A stretch of DNA of 64,000 nt, taken from contig JAQPZY010000761.1 in assembly GCA_029931535.1 (NCBI GenBank), positions 310,001 through 374,000 of the forward strand. Reading direction: 5' to 3'. The notes beneath the pieces are model-generated. The model did not search any database. It was given only the letters and a program-made list of their open reading frames with translations, and was not told where the DNA came from. The translations under genes and the position numbers were made by a program. Numbering within the stretch: the first letter of the stretch is position 1; each line of letters begins with the position of its first letter. This stretch comes from Margaritifera margaritifera (Eukaryota; Mollusca; Bivalvia; Unionida; Margaritiferidae). Below, in pieces: positions 47,865 through 57,760 of the stretch.

Positions 47865-48620
47865 TGTTATGTATGATGTTTATATAATATTATATATATT
47901 TTAGGAAATTATAAATGTTTCTTCACTTTAATATTTGCTTAAATCTTTATGTTTATTAGGAAAAACATGTATAACTAGTGTCCTTGAATTAGGTTGTTTT
48001 GATCAATATGTTTTCTCAATTTGAAGGTCAAGGTTGATTTTTGTTTACAAGTAAAAATTCCATTAAGATGACACACATTCTAGAACATTCTGTCATGTGA
48101 CCAATCTAGAACATTCTGTCATGTGACCAATCTTTATATATATCATGTTTGGTGGACATTTTTTCAGTTCGACATTACCATCAGTCTTGTAAAGAGCTAT
48201 TACAGTTATGAAAATTCATTCCAAATTCTAAGAGAGGAATTATTTTAAATATTCATTGGATTATAACAGTGCTCATAAACTTTTGGATTTTGGATTTTTA
48301 ATTGATGATTTTGGAATTTATGTGAACTTATTCAGAGATTTTGGAATACTTCATTTTGACTTCAGCACATCAAGATTTCTAGTACATCAGGACTTTGGAG
48401 ACCATTGGCACATAATAACATTCAAGGACACAATCTATATTTAGGACTTGTGATTAGAACAATCATTCTTATTGGATTAGTAGGATTTCAAAACACATTA
48501 CTGTAAGTGACTTTTTGATTTTTCATTTTAATTATCTAGTAATAAATTGCTTGTTGATTTTTACTTGATTTGTTGGTTTCACTTTCTTTCTGTTACATTT
48601 TTCTTAGACCATAGAGTCGT

Positions 48621-48624
<4 letters not shown>
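47865..48624 (+). repeat. 3' LTR of plus-strand Gypsy copy (760 bp)
   Basis: TGTTATG...CGTAACA, same length and nearly the same sequence as 38119-38878; one difference noted is TACAGTTATG here against TACAGTTGTG in the other LTRs. It abuts a TA tract directly. Confidence 0.9.
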
Positions 48625-48699
<75 letters not shown>

Positions 48700-48761
48700 T
48701 ATATATATATATATAATGTATATATATAATGTATATAATATGTATATATATAATGTATATA

Positions 48762-48842
<81 letters not shown>
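48625..48842. repeat. (TA)n tract flanking right Gypsy copy
   Basis: Mirror image of 37917-38118, including the interrupted TATAATGTATATAATATG-like core at 48714-48770. Confidence 0.9.
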
Positions 48843-48845
<3 letters not shown>

Positions 48846-48846
<1 letters not shown>

Positions 48847-49210
48847 GTGAAGATATTGACAAAATATATCTGCGCACATTTGATAAGTTTTGTCAAGCCG
48901 AATGTCGTGTATAGTCAGATAGTCCAAACCGGCATATTTTAATAGATACGATGTGTTATTTGGTTGGTATCATTATACGCGCAATTACAAGACCTTCCCG
49001 TTGGTGGGTTGCGATATTAAATCTAAATATATTTAGTGACAATATTATCAAAAAAACAGTGAAAGAATTGCTCCGCTATATGAATCTCGGAAATGTCGGG
49101 AAAAGTCGACATATCCGAGATTGTGTAAAGATCGTTCTCTTAGAGGATTATAGTTATATGGTATAGTCACATATATCCGACAATTGTATTTAAATATACA
49201 CCAAGTGTTA
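48846..49210 (-). repeat. Sat-A units flanking right Gypsy copy
   Basis: Inverted equivalent of 37536-37915, with the hairpin at 49086-49119 (one mismatch in the stem, in mirrored position). Confidence 0.8.
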
Positions 49211-49559
49211 GACTCAATTGAAAGAGGTAATTTCTAACCCAAATGTACATACATACATACATACATACATACATACATACATACATACATACATACATAC
49301 ATACATACAGGCATGCATAGAAACATATGAAACATATATTTATTAATGAAAATGTAATATGAATGCGTGGCAAACTCTACGTGTGATTGTGCTGAATATT
49401 CAAATATATAATATCTACCGTTAAGCAGTAAGTAGGAAATAATAGACTATGGGATAAATGAACAGAGGAGGAAATGAATGAATGAATAAATGAATGAAGG
49501 AATGAAGGAATGAATGATAATGTATATCTAGATGACAGAATGAAAGAGACGTATATATA

Positions 49560-50379
49560 ATTTTTATTTTATTTATGCTTTGGGGAATTATTTGTTAATT
49601 TTTCAAAGAAGTCATGCCATATTCCTGTTTAAAGATATAAAAAACATATACATTGATATTTTATTTGTAAAAATCGCTTAAGGTTTAAGATATTTGTGAA
49701 TTAGGTGTGTATGTGAAAATGTATATAAGTACATATTGGCATGCATACTGCAGTGAAATATACTATCTTCTTAATGTTTATTTTTTATTAAAGTAATGCC
49801 ATATTCCACTTTACAAATATAACAAACATATGCATTGATATTTTATTTGTAAAAATCGGTTAAGGTTTAAAATATTTGTGAAATAGGTGTGTATGTGCAA
49901 ATGTACATAAATACATATCGGCATGCATATATCATTGAAAGATAATAACTTTTGTATTTGATAGTTTTTCAAAGAAGTAATGCCGTAGACCTCTTTACAT
50001 TTATGATAAATATACAAATTGATATTTTATTTTTAAAAATCGCTTAAGGTTTAAGATATTTGTGAATTAGGTGTGTATGTGAAAATGTACATAAATGCAT
50101 ACCGGCATGCGTCCAGATATATATAACATGCATTCAACTTATTTATTAGTTTATTTATTCTCCTAGTAATGCCATATTCCTCTTTAAACATAGGAAAAAC
50201 AGATAATTTGATATTTTATTTGTAAAAATCAGTTAAGGTTTAATATTTTTGCGAAGTATGTGTGTATGTGAAAATGTTCATAAATGCATACCGACATGCA
50301 TACAGCAGTTATAGATAGTATTTATTAATGGGTATAATAATACGCGCAATTTAAAGACCTTTAGGATAGCGTCTTCGGA

Positions 50380-50463
<84 letters not shown>

Positions 50464-51675
50464 GGAATATATTAATATAACATGTGGGCGCAAATTTGGT
50501 CAACTTTGTCAAGCCGAATGTCGGGTATAGTCAGATAGGCACCACCAAAGTATTTGAATAGATATCATGTGTTATTAGGTAGCGATATACGCGCAATTAA
50601 AAGACCTTCCCGTGGGTGGGTTGCGATATTAAATCTAAACATATTTAGTGACAATATTGTCAAAAAAGTAGTGAAAGAGTTGCTCCGCTATATGAATCTC
50701 GGAAATGTCGGGAAAAGTCGACATTTCCGAGATTGCGTGAAGCCCGGTTCCTAGCGAGTAGTATAGTAATATGGTATAGTCACATATATCCGACAAGTGT
50801 ATTTAAATATACACCAAGTGTTAGTTGATATTAATATACGCCTATTGAAAGAGGTAATTTCTAACCCAAATGTACATACATACATACATACATACATACA
50901 TACATACATACATACATACATACATACATACATACATACATACATACATACATACATACATTAAGCAATAAGTAGGAAATAATAGACTATGAGATAAATG
51001 AACAGAGGAGGAACTGAATGAATGAATGAATGAATGAATGAATGAATGAATGAATGAATGACAATGTATATCTAGATGACAGAAAGAAACATACGTATAT
51101 ATAATGTTTATTTTATTTATGCTTTGGGGAATTAATAAATAAATAACAAATGTATTGAATATTTAAATTATATTTGATTTTGTATTAATATATATGAAAT
51201 AAAAGTTTTATAATTTTAACATTTGGATTCCAATTAAGTTGTCATAGTACTTTTCCGGTATTCTGGTTATTTTTACAACTAGTAAGAGCTTCTGCCATAT
51301 GGCTCGGGATGTTATTAGAACAGCAGAGAAAAGGTAACGCCTATTATAATTGCAGGTAAAACATCCGCAATGGAGTATACTCACTCAAACCCCGACCCCG
51401 TGAAATATAATAACTTCTTTAATGTTTCTTTTTTATTAAAAGTAATGCAATATTCCTCTTTAAAAATATAAAAAAACATATACATTGATATTTTATTTGT
51501 AGAAATCGGTTAAGGTTTAAGATATTTGTGAATTAGGTGTGTATGTGAAAATGTATATAAGTACATATTGGCATGCATACTGCAGTGAAATATACTATCT
51601 TCTTTAATGTTTATTTTTTATTAAAGTAATGCCATATTCCTCTTTACAAATATAACAAACATATGCATTGATATT
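49560..51675 (-). repeat. Sat-C/Sat-A higher-order unit, inverted
   Basis: Sat-C monomers on the minus strand, then TA tract (50384-50461), Sat-A with hairpin (50698-50731), TACA repeat (50872-50960), TGAA repeat (51018-51060) and the GGGTCGGGG landmark. One unit, against about three on the left. Confidence 0.85.
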
Positions 51676-51676
51676 T

Positions 51677-51945
51677 TATTATTAGTATATTAGTATTATA
51701 ACCGTGCTGATTTTTGACTTAAACAAAAAAGTATTTAAATAGATACGATGTGCTAGTTGGTATTATTATACGCGCAATTGAGACACCTACATCAGGGTGT
51801 GTTGGATTCAAAAATATATACATATTTAGTGAAACTATTGACAAAAAATACAGGGGCGATTTTGGTCATATGTGAAGCCCGCTGTCGGGCTTAGTCAGAT
51901 AGTCCTCATAGGAGTACTTAAATAGATAGGATGTGTAGAGTCCAA
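51677..51945 (-). repeat. Sat-A/Sat-B segment inverted relative to 29595-29870
   Basis: Reads as the reverse complement of 29595-29870 (CCGTGCTGATTTTTGACTTA, CGCGCAATTGAGACACCTAC, GAAGCCCGCTGTCGGGCTTA), although its neighbours differ. It marks a second rearrangement breakpoint next to the palindrome's right end. Confidence 0.7.
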
Positions 51946-52214
51946 AACCGGGTAGTCAAGCTATCCCATTTCTCGGAAATGTCGGTAAATGAGGAAATTT
52001 CCGAGGAAGGAGGCAGTAGCACATATAGTCGGTTAGAATTACATGTATAACACCCGCAGTCACTAACATTCACATACTACCCGACTTTGTGACAATTACT
52101 ATTTCTATTAGTTTCCATTTCGCATAGAAATCAATGGCGTAGTCTTCTTTAGAATTATGAAATAAATACAAATTCATATTTTACTTTTAAAAATCACATG
52201 ATTTGAAACTTAGC

Positions 52215-52296
<82 letters not shown>

Positions 52297-52366
52297 GTTA
52301 CATTATTATTGCACGCTATGTTTGAACTTAGAAACATTTCAGGCGATTAAATAATAGTTCTTTAAT

Positions 52367-52411
<45 letters not shown>

Positions 52412-52616
52412 AAATTTTAAAGCGATTAAATGATAGATAGGTAATATTGCTATTATCTTATTAGTATAGCCTTCCATGTATTTGGACTTGGAAAAGTGTC
52501 TGATGGCTATAATAATATATAATAGTAATATTATCTAGCCAGATATAGTTCGTATGAAATACACATATACTTTGCGCTGTATACGTCATTGTAATAAACT
52601 TTAACACAGCATTACC
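51946..52616. other. AT-rich spacer with Sat-A-like hairpin, (TA)n and (TTA)n
   Basis: Contains a variant hairpin at about 51974-52004 (CTCGGAAATGTCGG ... AATTTCCGAG), a TA tract at 52217-52292, a (TTA)n at 52370-52410 and a Sat-B unit at 52430-52560. It is the 5' flank of the recombinase-SET gene; no clear promoter identified. Confidence 0.6.
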
Positions 52617-52802
52617 ATGGACAACATTCCTAAATCCGGAACCATGAAGAAGGCAGAGGACCTAGCTAAAATACCATTGATTTCGGCTCCCGGAAAGTCC
52701 ACGCCCGGCCGATTTATTGTGAAGAGATGGAGACAACATCAGAGAATTGATGAGGCAGTGAGGAGCACACCAAGTGTGATGATGCATCCGCCTACATACC
52801 AG
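52617..52802 (+). CDS. Recombinase-SET gene, exon 1 (62 codons)
   Basis: Begins ATG in MDNIPKSGTMKKAEDLAKIP and ends TYQ at a CAG/GTACATG donor; the intron (52803-53122) is full of TATG-like repeats and ends in TTATAG. The spliced frame continues without a stop into 53123-53989. The product is basic (KRWRQHQR) and matches no family I recognise. Exon structure is predicted from splice consensus and frame continuity only. The weak TTATAG acceptor leaves some doubt. Confidence 0.5.
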
Positions 52803-53122
52803 GTACATGTACATACTTTTCTTGTGTATGTATGTCGGTATGTATGTATCTCTGTCTGTATATATGTATGCATGTATATATACATATATTAGTATGTATG
52901 TAGATAACACGTATATGCAGAAAACATGTTAGGCTTTGTATCCACACATCTATTAAGTAGGTCGTTATCTCTGCATGTTATGATCCATATAAAAGGTCCA
53001 TATACTTGTATTAATCTTGTATTCTGCTATAACACCTATTATGTATGTATGCACGCATGCCTGCACGCCATTCTCTGTGCTGATGTTCGTACAATTGTAT
53101 ATCTACTTCCGTTATGTTATAG

Positions 53123-53989
53123 ATCCAAGGTCCATCATCAGGAGCCCGGCCATTCCCAGCCCAGCTGCAAAGGACTGAAGGAGGGAAAGCCCAGGACCAG
53201 CCAGAATGTACTACGCCCGGGGAGGCGAAGGAAATTGAATCGCCGCCGACTGCTACTTATGCCAGTGTTTTAGCTGGCCCCTCAAAAATAAAAAAACCCA
53301 CCCCCACCACCTCATCTGTTCCGCTATTACCGGCGAAACAATCCGCATTAGCGAAATATTCAGCATTGTACAGGAAACTTAATCTTAACGCCGATACAAA
53401 TTTGAAAGGTCGACGTGAACGTATAGGTGTTAGGTATAATTTCAATGCAATGAAACGCACTACTCCCACTAATGCCAAACTTTCGAAAGGTAAGGGAAGT
53501 AAAAAGATTGTTGCTATACCCAAAGCTGTGGCCCTTATTCCTGCAGCCATCATCACACCGTCGTGCTCTGCAGCACCAAGTGTGCCTCTTCAGGTAATTG
53601 AAACCGTAATTAATAAGGGCACCAGTCAGAAAAGTGCAGGCACCAGTCCCAAAGGTAAGGGGACAAAGATAATACGTTCAGTGGCCCTTGGTGCCACTGC
53701 AAGAATCACACCGTCGTGCTCTGCAGCACCAAGTGTGACTCCTGCTCTTGAGGCAGGAAACAAAAATGGTAAGGGTGTAAATAAACCGGCTGTTTCCAAG
53801 GGAAGAGACCCAAAAAAAGTGGTGGAAAAGCCTTCACTTGTCAGAGAGCCCAGGACTGGTCGTTTTTTGGGGACTGGCAGCAGAGACGGGAACAAAGGTA
53901 GGTCAGATACGTCGCACTTCACACCCAATCCGACTGCATGCTCCCGATGCCATCGAGTGGTAAGTCACCTCTCCCTCCATTTACGGTGA
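53123..53989 (+). CDS. Recombinase-SET gene, exon 2: basic N-terminal region (289 codons with stop)
   Basis: Open from the predicted acceptor to TGA at 53987-53989. Lys/Ser/Pro-rich with many GKG-K motifs (SKGKGSKKI, SPKGKGTKII), a TYASVLAGPS motif of a type often seen in transposon N-terminal proteins, and a duplicated ITPSCSAAPSV (two copies 153 bp apart). It ends with a zinc-finger-like CSRCHRVVSHLSLHLR just before the stop. A finger here would need a second His, which lies beyond the stop or in a shifted frame, so the TGA may be a nonsense mutation. Likely DNA- or RNA-binding; inference. Confidence 0.55.
   Translation: MQGPSSGARPFPAQLQRTEGGKAQDQPECTTPGEAKEIESPPTATYASVLAGPSKIKKPTPTTSSVPLLPAKQSALAKYSALYRKLNLNADTNLKGRRERIGVRYNFNAMKRTTPTNAKLSKGKGSKKIVAIPKAVALIPAAIITPSCSAAPSVPLQVIETVINKGTSQKSAGTSPKGKGTKIIRSVALGATARITPSCSAAPSVTPALEAGNKNGKGVNKPAVSKGRDPKKVVEKPSLVREPRTGRFLGTGSRDGNKGRSDTSHFTPNPTACSRCHRVVSHLSLHLR
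53552..53737 (+). repeat. In-frame 153-bp duplication in exon 2
   Basis: An identical 33-bp block (ATCACACCGTCGTGCTCTGC onward) at 53552-53584 and 53705-53737. The period of 153 keeps frame, and the surrounding 51-codon units are diverged copies of one another. Confidence 0.75.
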
Positions 53990-54289
53990 ACATGCATGCC
54001 GAACTCAGCAGGTTATACTACCACAGATCGGATGCAACACCTGTCCGAGGTATCAGCCAGGTTTTCAAAATGTAAAGCGTCCATAATGGACGAGGCATTT
54101 CTAACTGGAATAGCTAGGTTTGTTGACGACGGGATACCATGCGTTGATGTTCCTCGTATACTATCATTATTTGATGCTTGTGGAATTGTTACACGCCGCA
54201 GCATTAAAAACCCAATATACCAGTTTCATCAAGTACTAATCCGTTGCATGTGGTACCTTCGTCTGCTCCCTGTACAGCCCAACCTTTAG
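53990..54289 (+). pseudogene. Post-stop continuation of the N-terminal frame
   Basis: Directly downstream of the TGA and in the same frame: an amphipathic, gene-like stretch including EAFLTGIARFVDDGIPC and PRILSLFDACGIVTR, then drifting into nonsense after about 54205. This suggests the original protein ran through the present stop and that a frame change near 54205-54220 moved the frame to the recombinase ORF. Confidence 0.45.
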
Positions 54290-55389
54290 GTACACCATCT
54301 CCCTTACCTGTGGCATCTACGTCACAATCCGCTCCCTGTCAATTGACAGCGGAACCTCTTGGTTTTTTTGTCTACTCCCCTGAACACACGTTTCAGGACT
54401 CTTCTTTTCCAACAGGGGCGCCACTGGTGCTTGAATGTCCTTCCTCCCCATCAAACGAAACCGATCCGGTTGTAATAGTCCGGACACCACCAGTTGGGGC
54501 AAGTGGGTCCACGTCACCACCATCTTCTTCCGGATCCAGGGCAGACGATACAGGTAAAAAAGGTAAGAACCCCAGTAAGGTTGGGGTTAAGCGCCCCTGG
54601 TCCGCAACAACTTCATGTGCTAGTCCGGTGTCTTGTTCTGGGTCTAGCTTGAATAACATGCCCTTATCTCAGCTTAGGGAAAAATTAATTGCAGACACTG
54701 CAAGTTCCTCATCTGGGGAATCACTGATTGGTTCCAAAGGTATCACCTATTCAAATGTCACTAATTTAGCCATGCAGAAGGGCGGTTTTGACAATAAATT
54801 TGATTTGAACGCCTGTCCTCTGCTAACTTCATTTGAAAAGTATATGGAGGTTACGCTGCAGATACCACGCTCTCATTACAGGAGCCAGGTTGTAGCGAAC
54901 GTCAACCGTATACTTTATAATCTTGACCGAAGTGTTGAAAATATTGACGTTCTTGCTAACGCCGACTCACTGAGGCAGTACTTTGCTTCTATGCCCGAAG
55001 AATTAACGTCAAGTAGTAAAAAAATTTATATAAAAAGTCTGGTCATGTTTCTAACATTTTGTGAAGCTAGCCCGAACATTTCCGCAAAACACCCGGACCT
55101 AATAGCTGCCTTGCCGCAGATCAAGGCTGCTATTAGTGGTATACGTTCTGGAATGGCAAAGTCCATCAGTAAACGTCAGGCCCAAAAACGTGCTGCTCAA
55201 TTCCGTGGCGAGATAAAAGCATTCTCAATTGCAGAAATTAATCGCTGCGTTGAGGCTCTTAAAACAGCAACTATTCCGCTAATGCGAGATGTAGAATCAC
55301 TAAATGGTATTAACTTACTAACAGTTAATGCGTATTTCAATGCAGTTATAACGCTGAAAAACGCACATAGGCCTGAATGTGCTGACTGA
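54208..55389 (+). CDS. Tyrosine recombinase: linker, core-binding domain and first catalytic motif
   Basis: Open from 54208 to TGA at 55387-55389 with no good early ATG, so it was probably part of a longer frame. The first roughly 140 codons are Ser/Pro-rich. From SQLREKLIAD (about 54665) onward it is well folded in character: LTSFEKYMEVTLQIP, an all-alpha core-binding domain with a KKIYIKSLVMFLTFCE helix, then ALKTATIPLMRD and the catalytic-domain start ending HRPECAD, whose Arg (codon 55368-55370) fits the first catalytic Arg of tyrosine recombinases. The frame breaks immediately after this motif. The assignment rests on motif order together with the downstream ORF. Confidence 0.7.
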   Translation, partial: KPNIPVSSSTNPLHVVPSSAPCTAQPLGTPSPLPVASTSQSAPCQLTAEPLGFFVYSPEHTFQDSSFPTGAPLVLECPSSPSNETDPVVIVRTPPVGASGSTSPPSSSGSRADDTGKKGKNPSKVGVKRPWSATTSCASPVSCSGSSLNNMPLSQLREKLIADTASSSSGESLIGSKGITYSNVTNLAMQKGGFDNKFDLNACPLLTSFEKYMEVTLQIPRSHYRSQVVANVNRILYNLDRSVENIDVLANADSLRQYFASMPEELTSSSKKIYIKSLVMFLTFCEASPNISAKHPDLIAALPQIKAAISGIRSGMAKSISKRQAQKRAAQFRGEIKAFSIAEINRCVEALKTATIPLMRDVESLNGINLLTVNAYFNAVITLKNAHRPECAD

Positions 55390-56866
55390 ATTTAACGGGG
55401 CGGTAGAGATCACCATGTCTAACGGTCAGAAGCGACACAATATTTGCGTCGTTGACCATAAAACAGCAACGACTCAAGTAGCAACCTTATCTTTGAACGA
55501 AGAAGAGTATGGTTTGATCAAGGACTATCTATGTAACATACGTCCATTTTTCGTCAACAACTCCAGTCCTCAGACGGTATTCTTAAATCGTAACGGAAGA
55601 CGGATTCATAATGCCACTTCTGACCTGTTCAAAAGACAGGTTGCTCTACATTTGCCTCGTATCTCTTCCACGGATGCTCACCATACGATCGAGACCATTT
55701 CTTCTCAGTCGTTATCGGACCAGCAGCAACAACACGTTGCCAAATACCTGGCACATGCACACAATACGGCCAAAACCCATTACGTTGATCTTAATCCAGA
55801 ACAGATCAAAGTAACCATTGAGGCCATGTCCCTCTTAACTGACCCCTCCTCATGGACACAACGAAATATTCCAGTACCTTCGACATCCACCGATCCTGGA
55901 CCATCGACGGAGACATCCACCAATCCTGGACCATCGACGGAGACATCCACCGATCCTGGACCATCGACGGAGCCCTCTGCGAGAAAACTGCGAAAATTAG
56001 AATCATCTGACACACATTCGTCCCATTCAGTGAAGGAGCTGTACCGAATAGTACAGAGCACATATAAGATAACGGCGCAGTCTGATATACCGTCCATTAT
56101 GAACATCAGATCGCGCTGTCGTACCACACCCAATTGTAATTTGATGAAAGATAAAGATTTCAAGAGGATTCGTAACAATCTTGAATACGAACGCTTGAAC
56201 AAAAAAACTAAGGAGATCGTCGACTCGTTCACCCGTGTTCGACCATCCCACTCATCTGTAGTAGAGTATGCCAATAACCGAGGCTGGTATACCTTGCGTT
56301 TGATCGAAATGGTCAATAAAACCTGGGTTCCTAGCGACAAACGTGGACAGACGAACGACACCAACGAGAAGTTATTACAACATTTGGCTGAAGTAATTAA
56401 CCAACAGAAATGGCCTCTGTGTGTTATACGCAGCACGGGCGACACAGTCCTTGGACATGGCGTTTTCGCCGCAAAGAACATATCTGCTGGGGAGGTAGTG
56501 TGCGACTACCACGCAGATTTAATTTCCCATGAAGAAGGTATTACACGCTATTTTCAATTTGATGACGCAACTAATAAATATATGTTTTTTTTTTTCAGAT
56601 ACCAGGAAGTCAAATACTGCCTTGATGGAAACATTCCATGTTCATGCCATGGTATCCCCGTCAGAAAGATAAAAGGAAGATTATTGAATCATTCGGTGGC
56701 AAAGGCTAATCTTCAACCGAAGGTTTATCTGATTGCTAACCGCCCACATGTTCTCTTTCTAGCAAAGTTTAATTTACTTGCAGGTCAGGAACTTTTGTTT
56801 GACTATGGTACTGGTCGGGATCGAATATCTCGCGATCAAGGCGAGAATTCATTCCTCGAATTGTGA
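55379..56866 (+). CDS. Tyrosine recombinase catalytic domain fused to KMT5A/SETD8-like SET domain
   Basis: Starts LTEFNGAV (GTG at 55379, not a true start) and continues the catalytic domain broken upstream: Lys in VVDHKTATT (residue 28), a STDAHHTIET motif where the second catalytic Arg is expected but His occurs (H101), His in KYLAHAHNTAK (H126) and the nucleophile Tyr in KTHYVDL (Y135). A 30-bp repeated linker (TSTDPGPSTE) leads to a SET domain at roughly residues 350-480: LGHGVFAAK (GxG), GEVVCDYHADLI, GRLLNHS (NHS at 437-439) and AGQELLFDYG. These match the H4K20 methyltransferase KMT5A best. A T-run at 56585-56596 adds one Phe. The SET motifs look intact. Confidence 0.8.
   Translation: MLTEFNGAVEITMSNGQKRHNICVVDHKTATTQVATLSLNEEEYGLIKDYLCNIRPFFVNNSSPQTVFLNRNGRRIHNATSDLFKRQVALHLPRISSTDAHHTIETISSQSLSDQQQQHVAKYLAHAHNTAKTHYVDLNPEQIKVTIEAMSLLTDPSSWTQRNIPVPSTSTDPGPSTETSTNPGPSTETSTDPGPSTEPSARKLRKLESSDTHSSHSVKELYRIVQSTYKITAQSDIPSIMNIRSRCRTTPNCNLMKDKDFKRIRNNLEYERLNKKTKEIVDSFTRVRPSHSSVVEYANNRGWYTLRLIEMVNKTWVPSDKRGQTNDTNEKLLQHLAEVINQQKWPLCVIRSTGDTVLGHGVFAAKNISAGEVVCDYHADLISHEEGITRYFQFDDATNKYMFFFFRYQEVKYCLDGNIPCSCHGIPVRKIKGRLLNHSVAKANLQPKVYLIANRPHVLFLAKFNLLAGQELLFDYGTGRDRISRDQGENSFLEL
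55883..55972 (+). repeat. Three 30-bp coding repeats in recombinase-SET linker
   Basis: Three near-identical units of ACATCCACCGATCCTGGACC plus ATCGACGGAG; only one base (G to A) differs in the middle unit. They keep frame and encode a flexible Thr/Ser/Pro linker between the two domains. Confidence 0.9.
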
Positions 56867-57061
56867 GGGGGTGGGTGGTGTTATACTTGGGGGCCCTATG
56901 GTGACGTGGACCTTCATACATACATGTTTTTTTCCTCCTTGTAATGGCGTGAAGACATGAACACATACATGTTATATTTCCGATGTCAGGGTTTTCAATA
57001 CTGACTAGATGGAAATACATGTCCGTGCACATGTCATCAGCCCCCCCCCCCCTTAATTAAG

Positions 57062-57062
<1 letters not shown>
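56867..57062. other. 3' flank of SET ORF, nothing recognised
   Basis: G-rich start (GAGGGGGTGGGTGG), two ATACATGTT-like motifs and a C-run at 57041-57052. No poly(A) signal identified with confidence. Confidence 0.5.

Positions 57063-57120
<58 letters not shown>
57063..57120. repeat. (CT)n microsatellite
   Basis: About 29 CT units. Confidence 0.95.
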
Positions 57121-57123
<3 letters not shown>

Positions 57124-57167
57124 GGCGTGCCCTGTGAATAAATACATGTTTTGATTGAAACGAAATA

Positions 57168-57358
57168 TTTTAGTTAGGGATATTGGGAAGATGATCTTAT
57201 AAAGACATCACGCATTTAAAAGCGACCCAATTTTATTTAGGGATATTGGGATGATGATCTTTTAAACACATCACGCTGATAAGAGCGACCCAATTTTAGT
57301 TAGGTATATTGGGAAGATGCTCTTTTAGAGACACCACGCTGATAAGAGCGACCCAATT
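57168..57358 (+). repeat. 63-bp tandem repeat, three units
   Basis: Units start TTTAGTTAGGGATATTGGGA (first unit at about 57168; others at 57232 and 57295), each ending in AGCGACCCAA. Followed by (CT)n at 57366-57430. Confidence 0.85.
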
Positions 57359-57365
57359 CCCGACA

Positions 57366-57371
57366 TCGCTC

Positions 57372-57430
<59 letters not shown>
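57366..57430. repeat. (CT)n microsatellite
   Basis: About 32 CT units. Confidence 0.95.
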
Positions 57431-57433
<3 letters not shown>

Positions 57434-57483
57434 AAACATCAAAAATTGCCTGCTCTTTCCTACACTTCATTCCCTTCCTTTAG

Positions 57484-57516
57484 CCTGGGTTGTGTATTAT
57501 GACGCCAATTCTACCG
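57484..57516 (+). other. Exon-like segment (33 bp)
   Basis: Preceded by a pyrimidine tract and TTTAG, and followed by GTAAGTTATG. If joined to 57802 the frame reads WVVYYDANSTG then GSLWRRLPRSVNRATF and a stop. Unrecognised product; offered as a candidate small exon only. Confidence 0.3.
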
Positions 57517-57760
57517 GTAAGTTATGTATATTTATTAAATGATATAACCTGTTCCTATTGAAATATATTTTTTTGATAACTAAATTAACATTCTGTATTT
57601 TTATGCTATTACAAATAGAATCCGTCTTAATATATACATATGTTAATTACTACACTATTTAAACTACAATATTTAAGCACTAAATATGAACACAAATATT
57701 TCTATAGTCAATTTTATATTTTTCATGGTAATACTAATTCATAGTCTGGCATTTTTCTCT

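Larger units (their letters stand above)
43218..48624 (+). mobile_element. Gypsy-type (Gmr1-like) LTR retrotransposon, plus-strand copy
   Basis: Head-to-head partner of the minus copy: truncated 5' LTR (43218-43645), primer-binding site, gag-PR-INT region, RT-RNase H region, polypurine tract and complete 3' LTR (47865-48624). Differs from its partner by scattered substitutions plus an A7/A6 homopolymer frameshift in gag, a nonsense codon and a 4-bp insertion in RNase H. It lacks the 15-bp deletion of the other copy. The integrase Asn and truncated gag are shared. Confidence 0.9.
43501..51675 (-). repeat. Right arm of giant palindrome
   Basis: Inverted counterpart of 34690-43077: Gypsy copy, TA tract (48625-48842), Sat-A pair (48846-49210), TACA repeat (49245-49308), Sat-C monomers and about one higher-order unit, including the CCCGACCCC landmark near 51390. 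The (TATG)n, (TTCA)n and TA tracts differ in length from the left arm, and one Sat-C monomer near the outer end is missing. Confidence 0.85.
52617..56866 (+). mobile_element. Tyrosine recombinase-SET element (decayed coding region)
   Basis: A GC-richer block in AT-rich satellite. It encodes in order: a basic N-terminal protein (spliced), a CxxC zinc-finger-like motif, a Ser/Pro-rich linker, a tyrosine recombinase core-binding and catalytic domain, a repeat linker and a KMT5A-like SET domain. Breaks: a stop at 53987-53989, a frame change near 54208 and a frame change at about 55381. The recombinase catalytic domain and SET share one uninterrupted frame. Element ends were not found; tyrosine recombinase elements need not have inverted repeats or target duplications. 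Confidence 0.65.

Noticed and set aside
53959..54224. Intron from the GTAAGT at 53960 to an AG near 54223, which would bypass the stop
   Set aside because: The phase does not match the recombinase frame, and the skipped part contains gene-like in-frame sequence; nonsense mutation plus frameshift fits better.
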